Shown here: positions 26,500-35,833 of the stretch, piece after piece
Numbering within the stretch: position 1 is the first letter of the stretch
Layout of the letters: each line of letters starts with the position of its first letter
Assembly: GCA_963753685.1 (NCBI GenBank)
Contig: CAVWDE010000014.1
Coordinates: 72,694 to 136,693 of the forward strand
Length of the DNA: 64,000 bases
From: DATAOG01 sp963753685
GTDB lineage: Bacteria > Pseudomonadota > Alphaproteobacteria > Geminicoccales > Geminicoccaceae
Direction of reading: 5' to 3'
Notes under the pieces: generated by a model
The model's database searches: none
What the model saw: only the letters and a program-made list of their open reading frames with translations
What the model was told of the DNA's origin: nothing
Position numbers and translations under genes: made by a program

Positions 26500-27835
26500 C
26501 TACTCGGCCAGGATCTGCTTGATCCGGGCGATCGCCTCGTCGACCGCCTGCTCGGGGGTGGCGCCGTCGGCGGCGACCCGGTGGATCGCCTGCGCCCAGA
26601 CCGTCTCCTTCTCGACCAGGTCGTGCCGCCAGTTGCCCGACAGGGGGGCGTAGCTCTGCAGCGTCGGTCGCGACGCGATCTGCATCACCGCGGCCATCAG
26701 GTGCGGGTCGCCCGGGTCGAGCCAGAACGGCTGGTCGAGCAGCTTCGAGAGCGTGGGCAGGATGCGCCCGCCGGAGAAGTCGAGGTAGTGGGCGAGCCAG
26801 CCCTCGCCGACCAGGAAGCGCACGAACTCCTTGGCCGCGGCGACATGGCCGCCGTCCTTGAAGACGACCGCGACGAAGAACTCGCCATAGATCGGGAACG
26901 CCTTGCCCGTGGGGCCGAGCGGCCATTCGATCGTGGCGACGTTGTGATAGTAGTCCTGCGGCCGGTCGTTCTTGAGCGCGTTGACCGCCGAGAGCGTCTC
27001 GTTCGGGGTCATCACGACCCCCTGGGCAAGGAGCTGCTCGTTGTTGTCGCGATAGCCCCAGGCGACCGACCCCGGCGGCGTGCAGCCCTTGCGGTAGATC
27101 GCGGTATAGCTGTCGAGCGCCGCGACCAGCCGTTGCCGGATCTCCGGATCGTCGATCACCAGCCGGCCGTCGAGCGTCACATAGTCCGCCTCGTAGGCGG
27201 ATTTGAACTGGTTGAAGGGGATCCACGCCTCAGGGGGCGACATCGGCAGACCGATGCCCCAGATGTCGTCGCGGCCGAGCGCCCGCCGCACGGCCGGCTG
27301 GACCTGATCGCACCAGAAGCTCCAGAACGCGTCCCAATCGCGCGGAATGTCGGCGAGCGCGAAGCCCGCCCGCTCCAACAGGCTCTTCCAGACGTGGATG
27401 TGCGAGGTCGAGCGGCCCATCGGCAGGCCGTAGAGGCCAGCCTGCCCGGTCCGGCCGTCGACTTGCCTGACATCCGCGATCGCTGTGGCCTCGAACATGT
27501 CGGCGAAGCCGCCGATGGTATCCGTGAGATCGACCAGCCGATCCTCGAACGCCCATTGCGAGAAGGTTTGCGGCAGATCGATAGCTGAAGGCGAAGTCGG
27601 GCGGTCGCCCGGCCTGGTACGCCGCCTCGGCTTTGCCCGGAAGCTCCTCGATCGGATAGAAGTCGAGTTCGACCTGCTTGCCGGTCTCCTGCTCGAAGGC
27701 AGCGACGATCTCACGCGTGGCTGCCTCCTCCTGGGGGTAGAACCCCTTGTCCCACCACACCACGAGATCGGCAGCCCGGGCGCCGGGCGGCGTCATGACC
27801 AGCGCCGTCGCGAAAATGAGTCCCAACGTCCGCAT
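26500..27835 (-). pseudogene. Extracellular solute-binding protein, array A copy 1 (one frameshift)
   Basis: This SBP paralog of about 445 codons, once corrected, is of the family-1 (UgpB/MalE-like) type. It has a Sec signal ending in ARAAD and mature start LVVWWDKGFYPQEEAAT. The frame breaks near 27581: PPDFAFS is followed by YDLPQTFSQWAFEDRLVDL only in the next frame, and one extra T in AGCTATCGATCTG explains it. The rest is intact to the conserved tail EQAVDEAIARIKQILAE. By eye it is very close to copy 2 (27869-29209). No permease or ATPase gene is adjacent. It is the promoter-distal copy, directly before the AbrB-PIN pair. Confidence 0.85.
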
Positions 27836-27868
27836 AATGTCTTCTCCCGGAAATGATCCCGAAGGCGA

Positions 27869-29209
27869 CTACTCAGCCAGGATCTGCTTGATCCGTGCGA
27901 TCGCCTCGTCGACCGCCTGCTCGGGGCTGATGCCGTCGGCGGCGACACGATGGATCGCCTGCGCCCAGACCGCCTCTTTCTCGACCAGGTCGTGCCGCCA
28001 GTTGCCCGATGTCGTGGCGTAGCTCTTCAGCGTCGGGCGCGACGCGATCTGCATGACCGCGGCCATCAGGTGCGGGTCGCTTGGGTCGAGCCAAAACGGC
28101 TGGTCGAGCAGCTTCGAAATCGAGGGCAGAATGCGCTCACCGGAGAAGTCGAGGTAGTGGGCGAGCCAGCCTTCGCCCACGAGGAAACGCACGAACTCTT
28201 TGGCCGTGGCGACATGAGCGGCGTCCTTGAAGACCACGGCGACGAACATCTCTCCATAGATCGGAAACGCCTTGCCTGTGGGGCCGAGCGGCCATTCGAT
28301 CGTGGCGACATTCTGATAGTAGTCCTCGGGCCGGTCGTTCTTCAGCGGGTTGACCGCCGACAGCGTCTCGTTCGGTGTCATGACGAATACCTGATCGAGA
28401 AACCGCCTGTTGTTGTCGTACCACTTGTCCCATGCCACCGAGTCCGGAGGGGTGCAGCCCCTCCGGTAGATCGCGGTATAGCTGTCGAGCGCCTTGACCA
28501 GCCTTTGTCTGACCTCAGGGTCGTCGATGACCAAGCGGCCGTCAGGAGTGACGTAGTCCGCCTCGTACGCCGACTTGAATTGATCGAAGGAGACCCAGCC
28601 CTCAGGGGCCGACATCACCAAGCCAACGCCCCAGATGTCGTCGCGGCCAGTAGCCCGGCGCACCGCCGGCTGGACCCGGTCGCACCAGAAGCTCCAGAAC
28701 GCGTCCCAGTCGTGGGGGATGTCGGCGAGGGTGAACCCCGCGCGCTCCAACAGCGTCTTCCAGACATGGACGTGCGTGGTCGAGCGGCCCATCGGCAGCC
28801 CATAGAGGCCCGTTTGCCCGGTCGTGCCATCGACAAGCCGGACATCCTCGATCGCTGCGGCGTCGAACATGCCGGCGAAGCTGCCGATGGCGTCGGTCAG
28901 GTCGACCAGCCGGTCCTCGAATGCCCACTGCGCAAAATTGTTGGGAACATCCAGGCCGAAGACGAAGTCGGGCGGCCGCCCCGTCTGGAGCGCGGCCTCG
29001 GCGTTGGCCGAAACCTCCTCGATGGGGTAGAAGGTGATCTCGACGTGCTTGCCGGTCTCCTGCTCGAAGGCAGCGACGATCTCGCGGGCGGCCGCCTCCT
29101 CTTGCGGATAGGAGCCCGTCTCCCAGAACACGACGAAATCAGCGGCCCTCGCGCCGAGCGGCGTCAGGAGCAGTGCCCAAGCGACGAGAGCTGGAACGAG
29201 CGGTTGCAT
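27869..29209 (-). CDS. Extracellular solute-binding protein, array A copy 2
   Basis: Intact 446-residue periplasmic binding protein, family 1 type. The signal peptide is followed by ADFVVFWETGSYPQEEAAAR. Landmarks shared with all copies are WAFEDRLVDLTDAIG, LYGLPMGRSTTHVHVWKTLL, the Trp-rich WDAFWSFWCDRVQPAVR and the tail DEAIARIKQILAE. Trp/Phe-rich segments are typical of sugar-binding pockets, but the ligand is unknown. It lies 6 bp from copy 3 upstream and 33 bp from copy 1 downstream, so the three are one transcription unit. Confidence 0.9.
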   Translation of the reverse strand: MQPLVPALVAWALLLTPLGARAADFVVFWETGSYPQEEAAAREIVAAFEQETGKHVEITFYPIEEVSANAEAALQTGRPPDFVFGLDVPNNFAQWAFEDRLVDLTDAIGSFAGMFDAAAIEDVRLVDGTTGQTGLYGLPMGRSTTHVHVWKTLLERAGFTLADIPHDWDAFWSFWCDRVQPAVRRATGRDDIWGVGLVMSAPEGWVSFDQFKSAYEADYVTPDGRLVIDDPEVRQRLVKALDSYTAIYRRGCTPPDSVAWDKWYDNNRRFLDQVFVMTPNETLSAVNPLKNDRPEDYYQNVATIEWPLGPTGKAFPIYGEMFVAVVFKDAAHVATAKEFVRFLVGEGWLAHYLDFSGERILPSISKLLDQPFWLDPSDPHLMAAVMQIASRPTLKSYATTSGNWRHDLVEKEAVWAQAIHRVAADGISPEQAVDEAIARIKQILAE

Positions 29210-29215
29210 GGCTGC

Positions 29216-30553
29216 TCACTCCGCCAGGATCTGCTTGATCCGGACGATCGCCTCGTCGACCGCCTGCTCGGGGCTGACGCCGTCGGCGGCGACGCGGTGG
29301 ATCGCCTTGGCCCAAACGAGCTCTGTCGCCACGCGCTCGTGTCGCCAGTTGCCGGACGCGGTCGCGTAGTGATGCAGAAGCGGTCGCGCGCTGAGCTGCA
29401 TCACCGAGGCCATGCGGTGCGGGTCGCTCGGGTCGAGCCAGAACGGCTGATCGAGCAGCGCCTGCATCGGGGGCAGCAGGCGCTCGGCCGAGAAGTTGAG
29501 GTAGTGAGCGAGCCAACCTTCGGCGACGAGGAAGCGGACGAGGGCCCTGGCGTTCTCGGGATGGCCGCCCTCCTTGAACACGACCGCGGGGTGGATCGTA
29601 CCGCCGATCGGAAAGGCCTCTTCGCGCACGCCCAGCGGCCATTCGATGGTCACCACGTTGCCGAAGTAGTCGTCGGGATGCTCGTCCTTGAGCTCGTTGG
29701 GAATCGAGAGGGTCTCGTTCGCGGTCACGACCGTCGCCCCGGCGAGGAACGCCGCGTTGTTGCCATAATTGTCCCACGTCACCGCGTCGGGCGGGACGCA
29801 TCCCTTGCGGTAATTTCCGGTGTAGCTCGTCATCGCCTCGATCAGCCCGCGACGGATCTGCGGGTCGTCGATCACCAGCTGGCCGTCGCGCGTCACATAC
29901 TCGGCATCGTAGGCGGCGACGAACTGCAGGAACTGGAACCAGGTGTCGACCGCCGGCGACATGGGCAGGCCGACGCCCCAGACGTCCTCGCGTCCGGTGG
30001 TCTGGCGCAGGGCCGGCTGCACCCGATCGCACCAGAACGACCAGAAGGCCTGCCATTGGTGCGGGATGTCGGCCACCGTGAAGCCCGCCCGCTGGAGCAG
30101 GCTCTTCCAGACGTGGATATGATTGGTCGATCGGCCGATCGGCAGGCCGTAGAGAGCCCGCTGCCCGGTCTTGCCGTCGAGCAGCGTCACCCGCTCGAGC
30201 ACGTCCTGATCGAACATGCTGGAGAGCGCACCGACGGCCTCCGTCAGGTCGACAAGGCGATCGTCGAACGCCCACTGCGCGACGTACTCAGGGAGATTGT
30301 AGCCGAACGCGACGTCGGGAGGCCTCGCGGCCTCGAGCGCGGCGACCGTCTTGCCCGGTAGCTCTTCCTGAGGAATCAGGACGAGTTCGACCTGCGTGCC
30401 GGTGTCGTGCTCGAAGGCGGCGATCACCTCTGCGACCGCCTCGTCCTCCTGCGCATAATAGCCCTTGTCCCACCACACCACGAGATCGGCGGCCCGGGCG
30501 CCGATCGGTGTCAAAAGGAGCATCGCGGCGAGAGCAACGGCGTGTGTGCGCAT
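29216..30553 (-). CDS. Extracellular solute-binding protein, array A copy 3
   Basis: Intact 445-residue paralog and the first gene of array A. ATG 30553 starts a signal peptide (VALAAMLLLTPIGARAA); the open frame extends further upstream to 30781 without signal character. It is more diverged than copies 1 and 2: LIPQEELPGKTVAALEAARP, FGYNLPEYVAQWAFDDRLV, and HPDDYFGNVVTIEWPLGVREEAFPIGG. It keeps the array-wide tail. Divergence focused in pocket-like regions would allow different ligands while keeping the same transporter contact surface. Confidence 0.9.
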   Translation of the reverse strand: MRTHAVALAAMLLLTPIGARAADLVVWWDKGYYAQEDEAVAEVIAAFEHDTGTQVELVLIPQEELPGKTVAALEAARPPDVAFGYNLPEYVAQWAFDDRLVDLTEAVGALSSMFDQDVLERVTLLDGKTGQRALYGLPIGRSTNHIHVWKSLLQRAGFTVADIPHQWQAFWSFWCDRVQPALRQTTGREDVWGVGLPMSPAVDTWFQFLQFVAAYDAEYVTRDGQLVIDDPQIRRGLIEAMTSYTGNYRKGCVPPDAVTWDNYGNNAAFLAGATVVTANETLSIPNELKDEHPDDYFGNVVTIEWPLGVREEAFPIGGTIHPAVVFKEGGHPENARALVRFLVAEGWLAHYLNFSAERLLPPMQALLDQPFWLDPSDPHRMASVMQLSARPLLHHYATASGNWRHERVATELVWAKAIHRVAADGVSPEQAVDEAIVRIKQILAE

Positions 30554-30711
30554 GGCCGTCTCCCTGATCAAATTTGCGCCAGTATGCCCCCGGAAGGCGG
30601 GCGCAGCAACGACCATTGCTCGCGATTGGCGTTCGGCATTACCGACCGCGCAACCGCGCCGGGATGGTGGCGGCTGGTCTAACAGACTCTGCGGACCATC
30701 ACATTGACCCG

Positions 30712-31212
30712 CTACCCAAATCGCGGCGAGCGCTTGCTCATCAGGACGTAGTCGAGCTCGACCGTCGCGCGCACCGGCCAACGCGCCATGCGCACCCGGC
30801 GGTAGCCGAGCGCCTGGTAGAAGGGCACCGCGTTCAGGCTCGACCAGACGTCGAAGCGATAGCGCCTGGCTGCGACCGCCGCGGCCTCCGCGACCTCGAC
30901 CAGGCGGCGGCCGATGCCGCGGCGCACGTGGTCGGGGTGCACGAACAGATAGCGGATCCAGGCGACGTCTGCCTCCAGGCTGTCCGGCGACCAGCCGCCG
31001 ACGCCGAGGCGCAGGCCTGCCTGCTCGGCGACGAAGAACTGGCCGTCCTCGAGCAGCACATGCTTGAACTCGTGACCGACCCGCGCCCAGGCCCGGGCCT
31101 TGGCGAGGCCATAGGCGGCGACCCCGTGGCGCATGATCGAGGCTTCCTGGAGGGCCGCGATCGGATCGACGTCGGCCGCGGTCACCGGCCGGATCGCCAG
31201 GATGTCAGCCAT
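30712..31212 (-). CDS. GNAT family N-acetyltransferase
   Basis: This 166-residue acetyl-CoA-dependent acyltransferase has motif A in VHPDHVRRGIGRRLVEVAEA (residues 90-109), with the R-x-x-G-x-G/R pyrophosphate loop. Motif B is SLNAVPFYQALGYRRV. Its start overlaps the SDR gene end by 8 bp, making it the last gene of the DUF4432/SMP-30/SDR operon. The acceptor substrate is not apparent. Confidence 0.9.
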   Translation of the reverse strand: MADILAIRPVTAADVDPIAALQEASIMRHGVAAYGLAKARAWARVGHEFKHVLLEDGQFFVAEQAGLRLGVGGWSPDSLEADVAWIRYLFVHPDHVRRGIGRRLVEVAEAAAVAARRYRFDVWSSLNAVPFYQALGYRRVRMARWPVRATVELDYVLMSKRSPRFG

Positions 31213-32007
31213 TCTGCCCCTGGCCCGGCAGGCGGACGCCGATCCCGGCGAGCAGGCCGCCGTCGACCTGGACCAGGGCGCCGGTCATGAAGGAGGCCCG
31301 CTCGCCGAGCAGGAACAGGATCACCTCGGCGACCTCGGCAGCGCTCGCGATCCGCCCGAGCGGGTGCATGCGGCCCCAGTCGGCGAGCGTCGCCTCGGCG
31401 CTCGCCGCGCCCTTGAACAGCTCGGCCGAGTGGCGGAGCATGGGCGTGTCGACCGAGCCCGGACAGACCGCGTTGACCCGGATGCCATCGCTCGCGTGAT
31501 CGAGCGCCATGGCGCGGGTCAGCGCGTTGAGGGCGCCCTTGCTGGCGGCATAGGCGGCAACCCCGGTCTGGCAGGCGAGGCCCTGGACCGAGGAGACGTT
31601 GACGATCGCACCGCCGCCGCGCAGGGCCATGCGCGGGATCGCGTGCTTCGCAGCCAGATAGGCGCCCTTCAGGTTGACCGCGAACGTGCGCTCCCACACC
31701 TCCTCGGACGTGTCGACCACGGTGCCGTAGGTCTGGATGCCGGCGCTGTTGACCAGGAGGTCGACGCCGCCGAACGCGCCGACCGTCTCGTGACCAGCAT
31801 CGCCATGTCGGCCGCGGACGTGACGTCAGCGCGCAGCGCAATCGCCTCGCCATGGCTCCGGATCTGTGCGTGCGCCGGTGCCAGCGTCGCCTGATCGTGG
31901 CTGCAGAGCGCCACCTTCGCGCCCGCCCTGGCAAGCGCCACCGCGGCCGCGAGTCCGATCCCGGTCGAGCCGCCGGCGACGATCGCGATCTTTCCGGACA
32001 AGGACAT
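31205..32007 (-). pseudogene. SDR family oxidoreductase, one frameshift
   Basis: This is a classical SDR of about 267 codons. The cofactor motif is AGGSTGIGLAAAVALARAG near residue 11. The frame breaks near 31790 after MAMLV: the continuation ETVGAFGGVDLLVNSAG is in the next frame, and one missing base explains it. The second half has VNVSSVQG and the YAASK Tyr/Lys pair, then VCPGSVDTPML. Start ATG 32007 is 12 bp after the SMP-30 stop. With the lactonase and the aldose-epimerase-like gene, an aldose or sugar-acid dehydrogenase role fits. Both halves look unmutated apart from the break. Confidence 0.85.
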
Positions 32008-32019
32008 GGGCAACCCCGC

Positions 32020-32892
32020 TCAGCCGGCGAAGCGGCCGACCGGCAGGCCGCGCACCCCCGCATCGAGGACCAGGAGGCCACCGGCAGCCGGCGCCCTGGC
32101 GAGATCCTCCGCCCTCATCCCGATCGCCGCCGTGGTCACGTAAAGGTCGGAAAAATCTGGTCCGCCGAAGGCGCAGCAGGCGGGCTGCGGCACCGGCACC
32201 CCGAGCACGCGCTCGATCCGGCCGTCGGGCGCGTAGCGGGTGATCCGGGCGCCGCCCCAATGGCAGCTCCAGATGCAGCCCTCGGCATCGATGCAAAGGC
32301 CATCCGGAACGCCGGCGTCGGCCGGCACCTCCGCGAAGACCCGCCGGTTGTCGACCTCGCCGGTCTCGAGGTCGTAGTCGTAGACCCAGAGCGTCCGCCG
32401 CAGTGAATCGGTGTAGTAGAGCAGCCGGTCGTCCGGGCTCCAGCCGAGACCGTTCGAGAGATGCACATCGGTGCATTGGACGTGCATCGAAAGGTCCGGG
32501 TCGAGCCGGTAGAGCGTGCCGGTGCAGGCCACCTCGGCGTCGTCCATGGTGCCGGCGAGCAGCCGGCCGCGGCGATCGCACTTGCCGTCGTTGAAGCGGT
32601 TGTCCGGCAGGTGCGGCTCCGGGTCGGCGATCGGGGTGAGCGCTCCGGTATCCGGATCGATCCACTTGAAGCCGGTCTTGAAGGCGCCGATCAGGCCGCC
32701 ATTCTCGCGCAGCGCCACGCAGCCGATCCGCTCGGGCATCGGCCAGGTCCGGTTCGCGCCGGTCGCCGGATCGTAGCGGAACAGGCGCGGCTGCTTGACG
32801 TCGATCCACCAGAGCACCCGACGGCGATCGTCCCAGACCGGCCCCTCGCCGACCAGGGCATGCGGGTTGGCGACCGGGCGGATCTCGCTCAT
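32020..32892 (-). CDS. SMP-30/gluconolactonase/LRE family protein
   Basis: This 290-residue six-bladed beta-propeller lactonase has the metal-site segments GEGPVWDDRRRVLWWIDV (Glu ligand, residues 14-31), DNRFNDGKCDRRGRLLAGTM (Asn near 103), SNGLGWSPDDRLLYYTDS (Asn near 150) and VPDGLCIDAEGCIW (Asp near 199). This is the full ligand set. It would hydrolyse a sugar lactone such as that made by the neighbouring SDR. The start overlaps the corrected stop of the DUF4432 gene by 4 bp (ATGA). Confidence 0.92.
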   Translation of the reverse strand: MSEIRPVANPHALVGEGPVWDDRRRVLWWIDVKQPRLFRYDPATGANRTWPMPERIGCVALRENGGLIGAFKTGFKWIDPDTGALTPIADPEPHLPDNRFNDGKCDRRGRLLAGTMDDAEVACTGTLYRLDPDLSMHVQCTDVHLSNGLGWSPDDRLLYYTDSLRRTLWVYDYDLETGEVDNRRVFAEVPADAGVPDGLCIDAEGCIWSCHWGGARITRYAPDGRIERVLGVPVPQPACCAFGGPDFSDLYVTTAAIGMRAEDLARAPAAGGLLVLDAGVRGLPVGRFAG

Positions 32893-34071
32893 GACCGGCC
32901 TCCAAGTTCGGAAAACTCGCCGGTGGGCGGGGCGAAGTCGGCGGGCGGCGGCTGCAGCGCCTCGATCTCGCGCCGGACGCCGGCGATCGCGGCGGCGCCA
33001 TCAAGGACGGAGAGCCGGGTCCGGTAGTCGCGGACCTCGCCATGCTCGAGCGTGGATCAGCTCGCCCCGCTGCTCGGCGAAGGCGCGCCCCTGGACATGG
33101 TTGGTCGAGGGCTCGATGCCGAGCACGTAAAGCCCGGACTGCAGGCACTGCCACTCGATCAGGCAGGGCAGCGCCGCGCGATCGTAGTCCAGCCGGATGC
33201 CGAAGCCGCCCTGGCCGAGCTTCGGGTTGATCAGCGCGCTCGGCACCATGCCGCCCTCGCCGGCCACCATGTCGTGCTCATAGACCTGCTCGCGGAAGTC
33301 GGGCTTCGGTGGCCCCTGGATGCGGTAGCCCACGCCCTGCGCGCGCAGGTCCTGGTGCATCGTGTGCACGACCCTCCGGCTCGGCAGCAGCACCTCCGCA
33401 CCTTCGTCGAGCAGGGGGAAACCGAAGTTATAGTGGTAGAGCAGCATGTGCGGGGTCGGGCGGAAGCCCCGGTTCTCGACCCGGTCGGTGATGCTGATGC
33501 TGGTGCCGCCGAGCGCTGCCTCGATCCGCCGGGTCAGCACCAGGTTCTCGCCGAACACCGCCATCTGCGCGACCTCGCCCTCGGCATAGAGGGTGCAGGC
33601 GTCGCCGTCCCAGCGCTCGCCATAGCTCGAGAGGCGGGCCGGGATCTGCGCGATCCGGCCGTGCAGCGGGTAGTCGATCTCGGCGATGCCCCGGTAGAGG
33701 TAGCCGGCGGCGCTCGAGGTCGCGGGGGCGAGCGCATGGTCGAGGCCGCAGGTCGCCAGCAGGCCCGTGAACGACCGGAGAAAACCCCAGCCGCGGCTGT
33801 CCTCGACCGAGGCGAGCGCCGGATGGCGTGGACCTGTCGGCGAATGCCAGCCGATCGGGATGCCCCGGTACTCGGCGGCCAGGAGATCGAAGCCGCGCTC
33901 GACCGCGACCTGGAAGCTCAAACCCGATCCGGTCCGGAACGCGAGCACCCGCACGCCGCGCTCCGGGCCGTCGGCGAGCTCGATCAGCTCGACGCCCGCC
34001 ACCTGCGCGAGCCCGCCGGTGCGCGCCGCGAGCTCGGTCCGCGACCAGCTCCGCCCGAACAGCTCGATCAT
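32889..34071 (-). pseudogene. DUF4432 family aldose-1-epimerase-like protein, one frameshift near the C-terminus
   Basis: This galactose-mutarotase-fold protein has about 394 codons after correction. Residues 1-345 read normally: FQVAVERGFDLLAAEYRGIP, GLLATCGLDHALAPAT, and LLYHYNFGFPLLDEGAEV with mutarotase-like His. At 33051 one extra G in CCACGCTCGAG shifts the frame. Removing it gives LEHGEVRDYRTRLSVLDG and a 54-residue tail ending at a TGA that overlaps the SMP-30 ATG. That recovered ATGA overlap is strong evidence that the G is spurious. Without correction the gene ends early at 33001. It starts with a GGAGG site at ATG 34071 and heads the sugar-acid operon. Confidence 0.87.
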
Positions 34072-34223
34072 CGATGCCTCCCCCTGCCGCCCTCCGACCG
34101 TCTGCTGCCGGCCGCCCGGTGCAGGCGCTTGCGTCCGGACCCACTATACCCTAGCGCATGCGGGCCGGGCACCGCGACCTGTTGGCGGACGTCGGTGCCG
34201 GCTGACCGGAAGGACCTTCGAGA

Positions 34224-34838
34224 TTGAGCCTCTACGCGCGGCGGATCCTGCCCCGCCTGATCGACTTCGGCATGCGCCGCAAGCCGTTCCTGCGCCTGCG
34301 CGAGGATCTGGTGGCGGCGGCGAGCGGCCAGGTGCTCGAGATCGGCGTCGGCTCCGGCCTCAACCTGCCCTTCTACCCGCGCGATCTCGAGGGGCTGTGC
34401 GGCATCGACCCTTCGCCCGAGCTCCTGGCGATGGCGAGAGCCCAGGCCGCCTGGGTGCATTTTCCGGTCAGCCTGGCCAAAGGCCGGGCGGAGGATCTGC
34501 CCCTCGACGACCACTCGGTCGACAGCGTGGTCATGACCTGGACGCTCTGCAGCATCGCCGAGCCGGAGCAGGCGCTGGCCGAGATCCGCCGCGTGCTACG
34601 GCCGGGCGGCAGCCTCTTGTTCATCGAGCACGGGCGGGCGCCCGAGGCCGGCGTCCAGGGTTGGCAGAACCGCCTGACCCCGCTCTGGCGCAAGATCGCC
34701 GGCGGCTGCCACCTGAACCGGCCGGTCGACCGGCTGATCGAGGCCGCCGGCCTGCGGCTCGCCGAGCTCGAGACCGGCTATCTGATCGCCGGCCCGCGGC
34801 CCCTGACCTTTCACTACCGCGGCCGCGCGACCCGCTGA
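34224..34838 (+). CDS. Class I SAM-dependent methyltransferase
   Basis: This 204-residue enzyme has motif I VLEIGVGSGLNLPFY (residues 39-53), the motif II acid in CGIDPSPELLAMA and the post-motif RVLRPGGSLLFIEHG. Family members of this UbiE-like small type start with LYxRxxLPRLIDxxMR, as here, which supports the TTG start at 34224 (GGAAGG 12 bp upstream). It is a single gene, divergent from the DUF4432 operon. The substrate is unknown. Confidence 0.88.
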   Translation: MSLYARRILPRLIDFGMRRKPFLRLREDLVAAASGQVLEIGVGSGLNLPFYPRDLEGLCGIDPSPELLAMARAQAAWVHFPVSLAKGRAEDLPLDDHSVDSVVMTWTLCSIAEPEQALAEIRRVLRPGGSLLFIEHGRAPEAGVQGWQNRLTPLWRKIAGGCHLNRPVDRLIEAAGLRLAELETGYLIAGPRPLTFHYRGRATR

Positions 34839-34851
34839 GCCGCGTCCTCCT

Positions 34852-34897
34852 GCCGGACCCTCACATAGGGATGCGCCGGACCCTCACACAGAGATGA
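34852..34897. repeat. Two-copy 23-bp direct repeat
   Basis: GCCGGACCCTCACATAGGGA begins at 34852 and GCCGGACCCTCACACAGAGA at 34875. The two 23-bp units match at 20 positions and abut exactly. The second unit covers the stop codon region of the minus-strand gene at 34884. Confidence 0.6.
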
Positions 34898-35276
34898 AGG
34901 CGCGCCAGAAGTCCCGCAACAGCCAGCGCAGCGCGCGGAGCCATGCCCAAGCGAAGATCATCCAAGGGTGACGTTGCGCCCAGGCCGGCGCCACCGGGCC
35001 ATAGTGCGAGGACGCCGGCGGCGCCTCCGAGAGAGGCAGCGCTTCCGCGACCAGACCGCCGGCCGTACCATGGGCGATGCCCGCGCCGACCCCATACGGC
35101 TTCCCGGCGATCGCGCGGTCAGTCAGATTGGCCGATGCCAGCACGTCGTGGGTGGGCGCCTTGGAAAACCGCGGCGGTTCGGGCGGGCCCGGCCCGGCAT
35201 TCACGCAGCCGGGATCCACGAGGCCCCGCAGGTAGGCGATCTTGGCGAACCTGAAGCTCATTGAGAAAGGCGCCAT
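34884..35276 (-). CDS. Hypothetical protein (130 aa)
   Basis: I do not recognise this protein. ATG 35276 follows a strong AAGGAG site by 9 bp, the main reason to call it. The N-terminus is MAPFSMSFRFAKIAYLRGL. The middle is Gly/Pro-rich, and the C-terminus is tryptophan-rich and amphipathic (MIFAWAWLRALRWLLRDFWR), which could associate with membrane. The stop falls in a 23-bp direct repeat. Its upstream region (35277-35447) contains the perfect CRP-like site shared with the plus-strand gene at 35448. Confidence 0.5.
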   Translation of the reverse strand: MAPFSMSFRFAKIAYLRGLVDPGCVNAGPGPPEPPRFSKAPTHDVLASANLTDRAIAGKPYGVGAGIAHGTAGGLVAEALPLSEAPPASSHYGPVAPAWAQRHPWMIFAWAWLRALRWLLRDFWRAFISV

Positions 35277-35414
35277 CCGATTGGTCTCCTTGGTAATCAA
35301 CACACCGGGTGTCGATTGCATTCAATTTTCGAAGTATCGATACGCTGCGACGCCATGCCGGGGGGCGCGGATCGCTGACTGGTAGGATAAATATCCCCTG
35401 CCTCGGGCAGATAG

Positions 35415-35430
35415 TGTGAACCAGTTCACA
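35415..35430. promoter_or_regulatory. Perfect CRP/FNR-superfamily palindrome TGTGA-N6-TCACA
   Basis: TGTGAACCAGTTCACA is an exact match to the CRP half-sites TGTGA and TCACA with the standard 6-bp spacer. It is in fact a 7-bp inverted repeat around CA. It ends 17 bp before the ATG at 35448, close enough to block translation or a promoter there, and lies 139 bp upstream of the minus-strand start at 35276. It could repress the plus-strand pair and activate the other gene. Confidence 0.6.
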
Positions 35431-35447
35431 AAATCAGGCTTTATGTC

Positions 35448-35831
35448 ATGACGACAGCGGGGAGCAGCGCGAGGCCCGCGCTCGCGGCCGGGCGCGAGCA
35501 CCTTGCCGCCGGCGATGCCAGACTGACGACGGCGATCGCGGCGTTTCGGGAACAGCTCGCGGCCGCGCGCCGGCAGGTGGCGGCATGGCCGCTCCGGGAC
35601 GCGGGCTTCGAGGTCCTGGCGGCGGCGGACGGCAGCTTCGGCGCGGACAGCGCGCACACGTTGCTGGAGCTCGCCCGGCGCCGGCAGGCCGAGCTGCGCG
35701 CCGCCATGCAGCCCTCGGGCGCGCGCCTGTACGCCGAGCGCCGCAAGCCGCTCGCGCGGCGCTACCGCGCCTACTGGCGGGCCTGGCAGAGCGCGGCGGC
35801 GACCGGCGACGAGTTGCCCAAGGTCGCCTGA
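35448..35831 (+). CDS. Hypothetical alanine/arginine-rich helical protein
   Basis: This 127-residue protein of unknown function is almost wholly predicted helical. It has repeating Ala/Arg/Leu/Glu patterns such as TAIAAFREQLAAARRQVAAW and LLELARRRQAELRAAM, and an aromatic basic stretch ARRYRAYWRAWQS near the end. No signal peptide or cysteine is seen. It begins 18 bp after the CRP-like palindrome and ends 2 bp before a GTG that starts the next gene, so the two are co-translated. Confidence 0.55.
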   Translation: MTTAGSSARPALAAGREHLAAGDARLTTAIAAFREQLAAARRQVAAWPLRDAGFEVLAAADGSFGADSAHTLLELARRRQAELRAAMQPSGARLYAERRKPLARRYRAYWRAWQSAAATGDELPKVA

Positions 35832-35833
35832 GC

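Noticed and set aside
27950..30361. An 803-codon plus-strand open frame across array A
   Set aside because: It is antisense to two intact SBP genes with signal peptides; composition is Arg/Asp/Val-rich and repetitive because the SBPs are repetitive.
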